27,703 nt of DNA from an uncultured Bacteroidaceae bacterium (lineage in GTDB: Bacteria > Bacteroidota > Bacteroidia > Bacteroidales > Bacteroidaceae), in NCBI GenBank assembly GCA_904502185.1, contig CAJGDX010000019.1:1-27703 (forward strand), in the 5' to 3' direction. Under the pieces are notes generated by a model. The model was given only the letters and a program-made list of their open reading frames with translations. It made no database searches and was not told the origin of the DNA. A program made the translations under genes and the position numbers. Shown piece after piece: positions 8,720-16,452 of this stretch (position 1 is its first letter; each line of letters begins with the position of its first letter).

Positions 8720-8754
8720 TGTTCAAAACCGAACAAAGTGTCCGAAAACGGACA
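8720..8754 (+). promoter_or_regulatory. Two tandem palindromes, putative enhancer sites for a sigma-54 activator
   Basis: TGTTCAAAACCGAACA (8720-8735) and TGTCCGAAAACGGACA (8739-8754) are two 16-bp palindromic sites that agree at 12 of 16 positions, with centres 19 bp apart. The second extends to AAGTGTCCG-AAAA-CGGACACTT. They lie about 80-100 bp upstream of the expected sigma-54 start site. That is the normal place for an NtrC-type enhancer-binding protein dimer pair. Confidence 0.65.
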
Positions 8755-8797
8755 CTTGCAAAAACACTAATACTTTAATAATCAACAAACTAATTTT

Positions 8798-8814
8798 TTG
8801 GCACGGATTTTGAT
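8798..8814 (+). promoter_or_regulatory. Putative sigma-54 (-24/-12) promoter of the TolC/permease operon
   Basis: TTGGCACG-GATT-TTGAT matches the RpoN consensus YTGGCACGrNNNTTGCW, with an exact -24 half and one change (A for C) after the invariant TTG at -12. The spacing is correct. It lies 24 bp before the TolC ATG and downstream of two palindromic sites. No better -7 box is seen nearby. Confidence 0.7.
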
Positions 8815-8838
8815 GGTAAACATATAAAATGTAACAAA

Positions 8839-10314
8839 ATGAAAAGAGTCATTACCATCACACTGATACTGCTGACATCCATAAGCATTGGCGCAAACAG
8901 CGTCAGACACCTCAGCCTCGACGAGGCGATACTGCTTGCCCGCACACAGAGCCTCGACGCAGCCGTTGCCCTCGACGAACTTCGTTCTGCCTACTGGCAA
9001 TACCGCATCTACCGTGCCGGCCTGCTGCCCGAAGTAAATTTTCAGGCAACAGCACCGAGTTACAGCAAAAGCTACAACAGCTATCAGAACAGCGACGGAA
9101 CATATACCTTCGTGCGCAACAACTACATGCAGATGTACGGCAAGTTGTCGGTGCAGCAGAATATATGGCTCACCGGCGGTACCCTCTCGCTTAATTCGTC
9201 GCTCGACTACCTGAAGACCCTCAGCGGTGACAAGCAGCAACGCTACATGAGTACCCCGATAGCCCTGACACTTAACCAGCCTATTTTCGGAGTGAACAGC
9301 ACCAAGTGGAACCGCCGCATAGAACCCATCAGATACGCCGAGGCAAAAGCAAACTTCCTCACTGCCACCGAGCAGGTCACCATGAGTGCCATAAACTATT
9401 TTTTCAACCTTTTGCTGGCAAAAGAGAATGTAAGCATCGCACGACAGAACCTGCAAAATGCCGAAAAACTGTACGAAGTGGCACGTGCCAAACACTCCAT
9501 GGGAATAATCAGCGACAACGACCTGCTGCAACTGAGGCTCAACACCCTTAACGCCCGTTCGGGACTCACCGACGACGAGAGTAGCATGAAAAGCGCAATG
9601 TTCAGCCTTCGTTCCTTTCTTGCACTCGACGAGAATGTAGAGATTATCCCCCTGCAGCCCGACACCCTTGCACCCATCACCCTCAACTACGAGCAAGTGC
9701 TTCAAAAGGCAATGGAGAACAATTCGGTAACAAAGAACCTCGAACGTCGACGTCTACAAGCCGACTACGACGTAGCCAATGCCAAAGGCAACCTGCGACA
9801 GATAAACCTCACAGCACAACTGGGACTTAGCGGAGTCGACCGCGACATTGAACCGACCTACGACCGACTGAACGACAACCAGTACGTGCAGGTAGGCGTG
9901 CAAATACCGCTAATCGACTGGGGCAAACGTCGTGGCAGACTGCGTATGGCAGAGAGCAACCGCGAAATAACCGCAAGCCGCATAGAGCAGGAACTGCTCA
10001 ACTTCAAACAGAACCTGTTTATTCTTGTGGAACAGTTCAACAACCAACGCACACAGTTGGAGATTGCACAAGAGGCTGACACCATCGCCCGCCGACGCTA
10101 CAAAAGCAATGTCGAAACATTCATCATAGGCAAGATAAGCACACTCGATCTGAACGATGCACAGGTGAGCAAGGACCAGGCACGCCGCAACCACATCTCG
10201 GAACTGATGTACTATTGGTACTATTATTATAGAATACGCAGCATCACCCTATGGGATTGGGAAAAGAACAGCAATATCGATGCAGACTTTGAAAAGATTA
10301 TCAAGAGAAGATGA
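8839..10314 (+). CDS. TolC-family outer membrane efflux protein
   Basis: The 491-residue product starts with a Sec signal peptide (MKRVITITLILLTSISIGANS). It then has the two-fold repeated architecture of outer-membrane factors. LSLDEAILLARTQSLDAAVA opens the first repeat and INYFFNLLLAKENVSIARQNLQNAEKLYEVAR is a typical long alpha-barrel helix. The second repeat holds VQIPLIDWGKRRGRLRMAESN and a matching helix ending RRRYKSNVETFIIGKIS. Its role is to form an outer-membrane exit duct for a tripartite pump. It is the first gene after the sigma-54-like promoter, and eight FtsX-type permeases follow on the same strand. This suggests it is the exit channel for them. No membrane-fusion protein or ATPase accompanies it here. 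Confidence 0.92.
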   Translation: MKRVITITLILLTSISIGANSVRHLSLDEAILLARTQSLDAAVALDELRSAYWQYRIYRAGLLPEVNFQATAPSYSKSYNSYQNSDGTYTFVRNNYMQMYGKLSVQQNIWLTGGTLSLNSSLDYLKTLSGDKQQRYMSTPIALTLNQPIFGVNSTKWNRRIEPIRYAEAKANFLTATEQVTMSAINYFFNLLLAKENVSIARQNLQNAEKLYEVARAKHSMGIISDNDLLQLRLNTLNARSGLTDDESSMKSAMFSLRSFLALDENVEIIPLQPDTLAPITLNYEQVLQKAMENNSVTKNLERRRLQADYDVANAKGNLRQINLTAQLGLSGVDRDIEPTYDRLNDNQYVQVGVQIPLIDWGKRRGRLRMAESNREITASRIEQELLNFKQNLFILVEQFNNQRTQLEIAQEADTIARRRYKSNVETFIIGKISTLDLNDAQVSKDQARRNHISELMYYWYYYYRIRSITLWDWEKNSNIDADFEKIIKRR

Positions 10315-10365
10315 TTTATAAAAAAATTGTAATACATTTATTGTGGAATTAATGCAAACAGAGGA

Positions 10366-10506
10366 TTTAGAATGCCTCCGTCTTCAAGAGGAGGAATTCC
10401 TTAAGTAACTTTTTATAGGCGAAAAGGCAAACATAAATTGAGGGTGTTCCCGAATATGATTGAAAGACTAACATTAATATATAACACATAAGTAATACAA
10501 CCAACT
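10366..10506 (+). repeat. Structured leader repeat before permease A1 (short form)
   Basis: This spacer begins with a hairpin (CCTCCGTCTTCAAGAGGAGG, bulged G). It continues with a TAAGTAACTTTTTATAGGCG block and a TTCCCGAATATGATTG block, then the leader that ends in the A1 ATG. The same series of blocks recurs before A2 at 13574-13744, and partly before B1, A3 and B4. The region 10315-10365 holds nothing I recognise. Confidence 0.7.
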
Positions 10507-11829
10507 ATGATAAGACAACACTTGCGCCAGGCATGGACGATGATGAAGCAGCAGCGGCTGTTCACCGGCATATATATTGCCGGAACTGCATTGAGCATAG
10601 CAATGGCTATGACCATTTTCGTCATACTGTACATAAAGCTGGGACCGCTCTACCCCGAAGAGAACCGCGACCGGTTACTTATATTTTCAGAAGTTGTTAT
10701 AACAGGTAAAGATGGAAGCGGTGTTATAACGAAGCCGGAACTTAAACTCATAGAGCAGTTGAAGCATGAGTCGAAGTTGCTGAAAAGGGTGGGAGTACGC
10801 GAAGCGGAACCATACTCTATCGGTCATGAAAGTATATGCGAAATTTACTCGGACCACAGCAAGACAACAATACATGAACATCCTGTTTACGTTGACTGTG
10901 GCTATTGGCAGTTCTTTAACTTCCGATTCGTAGATGGCCGTCCTTTTACCAAAGACGAGGAGCACAGCCCCGTAGCAGTGATTACTGCTTCGCTTGCCGA
11001 AAAACTATTCGCAACAACAGACGTTGCAGGGCGCAGCGTACATATAGACACTGAAGTTTACAATATAGTGGGAGTGGTTGAGAACCAACGCACCTGTCTG
11101 ACAAACACTCCATCGGGCGGAAATATATTTGTCTCCATACGCCACTCACGCTTCTTTGACGAAGAAAAGGTATATGGATGGAGTGAACCATACAACATTA
11201 CTAACGGAAATACCTATATGTACACTATTGCCGAAACAGCCGAGCAGAGTGATTCCATTAAAAAGGAGATTGCAGACATATACAAAAGATTGTTGCAGGA
11301 CAGGGCTACAAGCGACATAATAATAGAACCACGCATATATGAATATTGGCAAAAGGCTATGGACGTGAGGCACGACAGCAATTTTTTCACAGCCATATCT
11401 GAATATCTTTATCTGCTATTGGCCTTTTTGCTAATCCCAGCATTGAACCTGTGCGGACTTATCTCCACACGAATGAGCAGCCGCCTTGCCGAGGTTGGTG
11501 TGCGTAAGGCCTACGGTGCAACAGACAGGCAGATAATAACGCAAGTGCTGTACGAAAATATGCTCTTCACTGCCATTGGAGCATTTGTTGGCTTTGTGCT
11601 CACCTACATTATTGTTTACAAGAATTGCGATTGGATAGCAACACTTTTCGACGATGAAATAAGCAATGACACTATTGCACAAGGAGTAACATTTGAAATG
11701 ATTTTCAATCCTACAGTTATTGCTTCGGTGCTGCTGCTCGCATTGCTGTTGAATATCGCTTCGGCTCTTGTGCCTACCCTGCTTGCACTGAAGAGAAACA
11801 TTATTGAATCACTGTATCATAGAAGATGA
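10507..11829 (+). CDS. FtsX/MacB-type ABC permease, type A, copy 1 (A1)
   Basis: This 440-residue inner-membrane protein has the MacB/FtsX layout. A transmembrane helix lies at about 18-46, a large periplasmic MacB_PCD domain at about 47-290, and three C-terminal helices follow (LYLLLAFLLIPALNLCGLIS; LFTAIGAFVGFVLTYIIVY; ASVLLLALLLNIASALVPTL). The periplasmic domain shows GYWQFFNFRFVDGRPF and VYNIVGVVENQRT. The cytoplasmic loop EVGVRKAYGATDRQIITQ is the coupling segment that contacts an ABC ATPase. It is followed by its type B partner after a 407-bp repeat insertion. Its first 56 residues are identical to those of A3. Substrate unknown; antimicrobial efflux or envelope-stress functions are typical of the family. 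Confidence 0.9.
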   Translation: MIRQHLRQAWTMMKQQRLFTGIYIAGTALSIAMAMTIFVILYIKLGPLYPEENRDRLLIFSEVVITGKDGSGVITKPELKLIEQLKHESKLLKRVGVREAEPYSIGHESICEIYSDHSKTTIHEHPVYVDCGYWQFFNFRFVDGRPFTKDEEHSPVAVITASLAEKLFATTDVAGRSVHIDTEVYNIVGVVENQRTCLTNTPSGGNIFVSIRHSRFFDEEKVYGWSEPYNITNGNTYMYTIAETAEQSDSIKKEIADIYKRLLQDRATSDIIIEPRIYEYWQKAMDVRHDSNFFTAISEYLYLLLAFLLIPALNLCGLISTRMSSRLAEVGVRKAYGATDRQIITQVLYENMLFTAIGAFVGFVLTYIIVYKNCDWIATLFDDEISNDTIAQGVTFEMIFNPTVIASVLLLALLLNIASALVPTLLALKRNIIESLYHRR

Positions 11830-11853
11830 TTAATAGAATAATTATGCCGCGAA

Positions 11854-12236
11854 TTTAGAACGCTTCCGTCTTCAAAAACTTGTCGTTTTGGAATTTTTCC
11901 AAGTAACTTTTACAGATGAAAGGATGGAAAAATTCTCCCTCTTGAAGAGGGACGACGCGAATGAGCGTCGTTTGCTTTCAGCTAACCTCGGCTGCGCTCG
12001 TTTACAATTTGCAAGCAAGCTTGCATTGTACTCGCTGGCACGAGCTTTGCGACGACGGGAGATTTATCTCCCCAAAAACTAATGCAAGCGAGTGAATGGA
12101 AGTTTACTTACATTTCCAACGAGCGAAGCTTAGTTTCGATAAAATCAGTGGAGTGCCGAGCTTTGCGAGGTCCTAGGGGGGAGGGCGTTCCCGAATGCAG
12201 CGGAAAGACTAACTTAAACATAAAACGTAATACACC
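11854..12236 (+). repeat. Long-form structured repeat inserted between A1 and B1
   Basis: The spacer starts with the same CGCTTCCGTCTTCAA and CAAGTAACTTTT blocks found before A1 and A2. It then has a CTCCCTCTTGAAGAGGGA block and a core of hairpins (ACGACGC/GCGTCGT at 11952-11971; GGGAGA-TTTA-TCTCCC at 12057-12072). It ends with the GGGCGTTCCCGAATGCAGCGG leader block. The segment 12047-12172 is an inverted copy of 20509-20633. No credible gene is present. The other A-B pairs that lack an insertion have 6-bp spacers, so this element has probably been inserted into the pair. Confidence 0.75.
12035..12050 (+). promoter_or_regulatory. Sigma-54-like sequence inside the repeat before B1
   Basis: CTGGCACG-AGCT-TTGC is an exact match to the sigma-54 -24/-12 consensus with correct spacing, about 190 bp before the B1 start. 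It lies at the edge of a hairpin-rich repeat and is not conserved in the inverted copy at 20509-20633, so chance is a real alternative. Confidence 0.3.
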
Positions 12237-13559
12237 ATGATAACAAAGATCATACACCAGATATGGAACGAGCGCAAAGATAACGCTTGGATATTCCTCG
12301 AGATATTCGTAGTGAGTATATGCGTGTGGCTTGCCATCGACCCACTGTTCAATCTCATCAGCAGGGACAACATAGACAAAGGCTACGATGCCGAGGATGT
12401 ATTTATAATTGACCTTGAAAGATACAAGGACACAAGTCGCCATCACGACACAACTTTCGACGGCTATAACAACAAGATAGCGAAAGAAAAGGTCATACAA
12501 ATGCTGCGGCAAATAGAGTCGCTACCCGAAGTTGAAAGCTACACTGTAATAGGTCCATTCCCGGGGTATAGGTCTTACAGCAATAACTATTCTATTGACA
12601 GTTCTATGCGTGCCGACAATAAAGGAATGAAAGCCACAATAAGTTTTTATTCGGACGAAGGAAGTGAAAATAGCAACATTTTTGCCACATACGGCATTTT
12701 AGACGCACGCACAAACAAAATCATTGAAAAAGAGAATGACAGGAGTTATGTATATCTTTCGGAAAGCCTTGCAAAAAAACTTTTCGACACAGACCATGTA
12801 ATAGGCAAGGAGATAGAATACGAAGATAAGGCTAAATTTACTGTAAAAGGAGTATTCAAGGATATACAAGCACATACATTCAGCGAACCTAAAGAAATGG
12901 CAATATTTACGCACAGGCCGTCTGATTATTACTCAGAAAATCTGTTTTCAATGAATGACCTGCATATTAAAGTAAAGAGAGGCACCGACAAGGCCGAGTT
13001 TGAAAGAAGGTTCCGCGAGGAGATTATGCCCACGTTAAAAGGAGGAAACATCTATTGCCACAAAATAACTTCGCACGCAGAGAAGATCAAACAGATTGAA
13101 AAGGAGAGGGGAATAACAAATAAATACCGTAAGAATGTTATCCTTTCGTCGTTTGCGCTGCTATGTGCCCTATTGGGAATCATCGGTACATTCTGGGTGC
13201 GTGCCATTGCCCGCCGTCAGGAGATAGGAATAATGCAGAGCATGGGTGCCACACGCGCCACCATTGTCAGGCAGTTTGTCGCAGAAGCGACTATCCTTGC
13301 AACGATAGCCTTTGCGTTTGCAACGCTCATGCTTATTCAATATGTTTACATGAACGGCTTTGCCGAACCCATAGACTTTAATGGCAACATAAAGCCCATA
13401 GGCGAAACTTTAGCCTGGCGCAACAAGCCTGTGCCCCACTTTGTGATTGTTTCGACGATAAGTTACCTGCTTGTAACAATTATAAGCATCATAGGCGCTG
13501 CTATTCCTGTCGCGGCAACAGTTAAGAAAGAACCGGTGGAGGCACTGAGGGAGGAGTGA
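12237..13559 (+). CDS. FtsX/MacB-type ABC permease, type B, copy 1 (B1)
   Basis: The 440-residue protein starts MITKIIHQIWNERKDNAWIF, a start shared by all type B copies. One helix (about 18-38) is followed by a periplasmic domain with VYLSESLAKKLFDTDHVIGK and FERRFREEIMPTLKGGNIYC. Three C-terminal helices follow. The coupling loop reads RRQEIGIMQSMGATRATIVRQF, and the protein ends with the MacB-type tail EPVEALREE. It is the presumed heterodimer partner of A1. It is closest to B3 in the N-terminal helix and C-terminal FtsX domain (SSFALLCALLGIIGTFWVRA is the same in both). No ATP-binding motif is present, so the energy-supplying subunit must come from elsewhere. Confidence 0.9.
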   Translation: MITKIIHQIWNERKDNAWIFLEIFVVSICVWLAIDPLFNLISRDNIDKGYDAEDVFIIDLERYKDTSRHHDTTFDGYNNKIAKEKVIQMLRQIESLPEVESYTVIGPFPGYRSYSNNYSIDSSMRADNKGMKATISFYSDEGSENSNIFATYGILDARTNKIIEKENDRSYVYLSESLAKKLFDTDHVIGKEIEYEDKAKFTVKGVFKDIQAHTFSEPKEMAIFTHRPSDYYSENLFSMNDLHIKVKRGTDKAEFERRFREEIMPTLKGGNIYCHKITSHAEKIKQIEKERGITNKYRKNVILSSFALLCALLGIIGTFWVRAIARRQEIGIMQSMGATRATIVRQFVAEATILATIAFAFATLMLIQYVYMNGFAEPIDFNGNIKPIGETLAWRNKPVPHFVIVSTISYLLVTIISIIGAAIPVAATVKKEPVEALREE

Positions 13560-13573
13560 TTTAGTCCTCGGAC

Positions 13574-13744
13574 TTTAGAACGCCTCCGTCTTCAAGAGGA
13601 GGAAATCCTTAAGTAACTTTTTATAGGCGAAAAGACAAACATAAATTCTCCCTCTTGAAGATGGAGTACCCCGCAGGGGGGGCGTTCCCGAATGCAGCGG
13701 AAAGAATAACATTAACATATAACACATAAGTAATACAACCAACT
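13574..13744 (+). repeat. Structured leader repeat before permease A2
   Basis: This spacer is nearly the same as the one before A1: the CCTCCGTCTTCAAGAGGAGG hairpin, the TAAGTAACTTTTTATAGGCG block and the CACATAAGTAATACAACC leader. It carries an extra CTCCCTCTTGAAGATGGA block and a GTACCCCGCAGGGG hairpin, which the A1 copy lacks. Near-identity of non-coding sequence implies recent duplication or conversion. Confidence 0.72.
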
Positions 13745-15079
13745 ATGATAAGACAACACCTGCGCCAGGCATGGACGATGATGAAGCAGCAGCGGCTGTT
13801 TACCGGAATATACATCGCAGGAACAGCGCTATCGGTAACAATGATAATGATTACCTTCGCTGTGCTGTATATAAAGTTTGCACCTCTCTATCCCGAAGAG
13901 AACCGCGAAAGAACACTGCATATAAGAAATATCACCGCCATAACAAACCACCAGGAAGATGGAGAGCAGAAGTACACCCATAGCTGTTCCCCGAAACTTG
14001 GCGAAATTATAAAACAGGATAGCAAATACCTCGACAACCTTTCGTGCTACACAAGGTCGAACAACCGAAAAAAACTGTCGGCAACGGCCGAGAAAAACAC
14101 AAAAATGGTAAAGGATTATGCAGTGTACACCGACGAACAATTCTGGAAAGTACACACATACAGATTCGTCGACGGACACCCCTTCGGCGAGCAGGATACT
14201 AGGAGTAACAATCGCGTGGCGGTAATCTCGCGCAGCACAGCAATGGAACTTTTCGCCACCCACAAGGTAGCGGGCAAGCAGATATTTGTCGATGGCGAGG
14301 AGCTTACCATCGTGGGAGTGATAAAGGAGGCTCCGAGCGCCGTCGCCACCACTAATGCAATATACATTCCTTTGGGACTTAACAGCGACAAGCCCTGGTT
14401 CGACTATACAAGAAAAGATCTTGCGGGAATGTACCACATAGTCGCAACAGCAAGAAAAGCATCGGAAAAAGAGTTTCTGAAAAAGGAGATTGAAGAGAAG
14501 ATTGCCCGCTACAATGCCGGCAGTGCAACGTGCAGATACGAAATTGTCGATAAGATTCTCACACACGCCGAGAGTGTGTACGACCGCGAATATTATGGCA
14601 ACGACGCATACAGGAACTTCATAAAAGAGATTGTGCTGATAATCTCCGCCTTTCTGCTGATACCCGCCATGTGCCTGAGCATAATGATACTTTCGCGCAT
14701 GGAGAGCCGCATGGTGGAGATGGGTGTGCGCAAGGCCTACGGCGCTACCACAGGAAGCATCGTGTGGCAGGTGCTCATAGAAAATATGCTGCTCACACTC
14801 ATCGGCGGCATCATTAGCTTTGCGATAAGCGCAACGCTGCTCTTCGCCGCAAGCAGATGGGTGCTCTTCCTATTCGATTCGGGAACAAAACTGGGCAGCT
14901 ATCTTTGGGAAATGGACGAATGGGGAGAACAGATACTGGACTTTTCGATGATATTCAACCCCACACTGCTTGCTGCCACAATCATTGTGTGCATGCTCAT
15001 AAACATAGTGTCGGCAATGCTGCCTGTGGTTGCAAAGATGCGCCACAGCATAGTATATTCACTCAACAGAAGAAAATAG
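13745..15079 (+). CDS. FtsX/MacB-type ABC permease, type A, copy 2 (A2)
   Basis: The 444-residue protein has the four-helix FtsX topology. Its first 30 residues are identical to A1 and A3, then the sequence diverges inside the first helix. The periplasmic domain (about 47-290) has FWKVHTYRFVDGHPF, NRVAVISRSTAMELFA and LTIVGVIKEAPSA, features closer to A4 than to A1/A3. The coupling loop is EMGVRKAYGATTGSIVWQ. The external loop between helices 3 and 4 is about 14 residues longer than in A1 (around FDSGTKLGSYLWEMDEWGEQ). The stop codon lies 6 bp before the B2 start, the tight pairing that appears to be ancestral. Substrate unknown. Confidence 0.9.
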   Translation: MIRQHLRQAWTMMKQQRLFTGIYIAGTALSVTMIMITFAVLYIKFAPLYPEENRERTLHIRNITAITNHQEDGEQKYTHSCSPKLGEIIKQDSKYLDNLSCYTRSNNRKKLSATAEKNTKMVKDYAVYTDEQFWKVHTYRFVDGHPFGEQDTRSNNRVAVISRSTAMELFATHKVAGKQIFVDGEELTIVGVIKEAPSAVATTNAIYIPLGLNSDKPWFDYTRKDLAGMYHIVATARKASEKEFLKKEIEEKIARYNAGSATCRYEIVDKILTHAESVYDREYYGNDAYRNFIKEIVLIISAFLLIPAMCLSIMILSRMESRMVEMGVRKAYGATTGSIVWQVLIENMLLTLIGGIISFAISATLLFAASRWVLFLFDSGTKLGSYLWEMDEWGEQILDFSMIFNPTLLAATIIVCMLINIVSAMLPVVAKMRHSIVYSLNRRK

Positions 15080-15085
15080 AAGAGT

Positions 15086-16390
15086 ATGATTACAAAGATT
15101 TTACATCAAGCGTGGAACGAACGCAAGCACAACTGCTTAGTATTCGGAGTGTTGTTGCTGACATCTATTTTCATTTGGATGATAAGCGATCCAATATATG
15201 TGATTTTTGCCACAAAATCAATCCCCAACAACTACGAAAAGCGCGACAGATGTTGCGTAAAGCTCGATTTTGACTACTCGGAAATGATAAAGGACGAGGA
15301 GAACTCACCGCTTTACAACCTGCACACAAACATCGTACACGCAATCAAGAGCCTGCCCGAGGTCGAGAGCAGCATAGACACATATATGAGAGTGGGAGCG
15401 TTCAACAGCGACATGCACTTCATAGACAAAATATACTACGATACAGAAAAGAAAGACTCGTTAATACATGTATGTCAGTATTGCTACGTTTGGGAGGGCG
15501 ACCACAATATGTTCGCCACATTGGGGCTGAAGGATGCAAACAGCGGAAAAGCGCTGACCGTGCCCGAGAATATAAATACAGGAAACGATATTTTCGTTTC
15601 GCGCCACGCGGCTATGAAACTCTTCGGCACCACAGAGATTATCGGAAGAACGCACAACGACCCGCACACAAAATATACTATCCGCGGGGTGTACGACGAT
15701 TTTCAGCTTGACACATACACAGAGCCGTTGCCGTCGATGATAAAGTTCGAAAGGCCGAGCCTCTACTCTATTGCGGGCTACAGTTCAAAGAGAATAGTGA
15801 AACTGAAAGAGGGCACGAGCCTCGATGCCTTCACACAAAAGGTGAAAGAGACTGTTGCAATGATTGACAGGAACAACGACTTCAAAGTGAGTGTGCTAAC
15901 GCTCGACGAAATGCAAGAAGAGACGCACACTGAGCGCGAGGCACGCTACACAATCAACCAGAAGATTATTCTCAACAGCTTCGCCCTCGTCTGCATATTC
16001 CTGTGCATGCTCGGCACATTCTGGACACGCATGGATAACCGTCGCAGCGACATAGGCATCATGCGCAGCATGGGTGCATCGCGTGGTCGCGTCGTCGGGC
16101 AGTATATTGCCGAAGCCGTCATTCTGCTGACACTCGCATTCGTGGCAGCAATGCCAATTGTGTTGCATTTTGTTGTCACCGAGGGCTTCTCTGCCCCGGA
16201 AGTGTGCAGCTTCGACAAAGGGCAATTCACGCCCAACCCCGAATATGGAGTAAACAATCCCTGCATCCACTTTGCATGGGTTACGGCAATAACATACTTC
16301 GCAATGCTTGTAATAACTGTTGCGGGCACACTAATTCCTGTCTATCGTGCGACTCGCATTCTGCCGGCAGATGCCTTAAGGGAGGAATAA
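15086..16390 (+). CDS. FtsX/MacB-type ABC permease, type B, copy 2 (B2)
   Basis: The 434-residue type B permease starts MITKILHQAWNERKHNCLVF. It has a first helix at about 18-40, a periplasmic domain with IFVSRHAAMKLFGTTEIIGR, and three C-terminal helices. The coupling loop NRRSDIGIMRSMGASRGRVVGQY and the tail TRILPADALREE match B4 rather than B1/B3. The periplasmic part after about residue 230 (LKEGTSLDAFTQKVKETVAM) is the most divergent of the four B copies. It follows A2 by 6 bp, so the two are very likely co-translated and form a heterodimer. No nucleotide-binding domain is present. Confidence 0.9.
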   Translation: MITKILHQAWNERKHNCLVFGVLLLTSIFIWMISDPIYVIFATKSIPNNYEKRDRCCVKLDFDYSEMIKDEENSPLYNLHTNIVHAIKSLPEVESSIDTYMRVGAFNSDMHFIDKIYYDTEKKDSLIHVCQYCYVWEGDHNMFATLGLKDANSGKALTVPENINTGNDIFVSRHAAMKLFGTTEIIGRTHNDPHTKYTIRGVYDDFQLDTYTEPLPSMIKFERPSLYSIAGYSSKRIVKLKEGTSLDAFTQKVKETVAMIDRNNDFKVSVLTLDEMQEETHTEREARYTINQKIILNSFALVCIFLCMLGTFWTRMDNRRSDIGIMRSMGASRGRVVGQYIAEAVILLTLAFVAAMPIVLHFVVTEGFSAPEVCSFDKGQFTPNPEYGVNNPCIHFAWVTAITYFAMLVITVAGTLIPVYRATRILPADALREE

Positions 16391-16452
16391 TGAGGGAGTT
16401 TTCGAATATGATTGCAAAGACTAACATTAACACATAAGTAATACAACCAACT
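16391..16452 (+). other. Short conserved leader between B2 and A3
   Basis: This 62-bp spacer has only the last part of the leader repeat (GAGGGAGTTTTCGAATATG, then CATAAGTAATACAACC). It lacks the hairpin modules found before A1 and A2, so it may represent the form without insertion. Confidence 0.5.

Noticed and set aside
8782..9705. Minus-strand open frame (307 aa) across the TolC gene
   Set aside because: It is a shadow of the TolC-family coding sequence and covers the sigma-54 promoter; no recognisable domain.
11888..12082. Short plus-strand open frame (64 aa) before B1
   Set aside because: It lies wholly inside the hairpin-rich repeat and its sequence is explained by that repeat.
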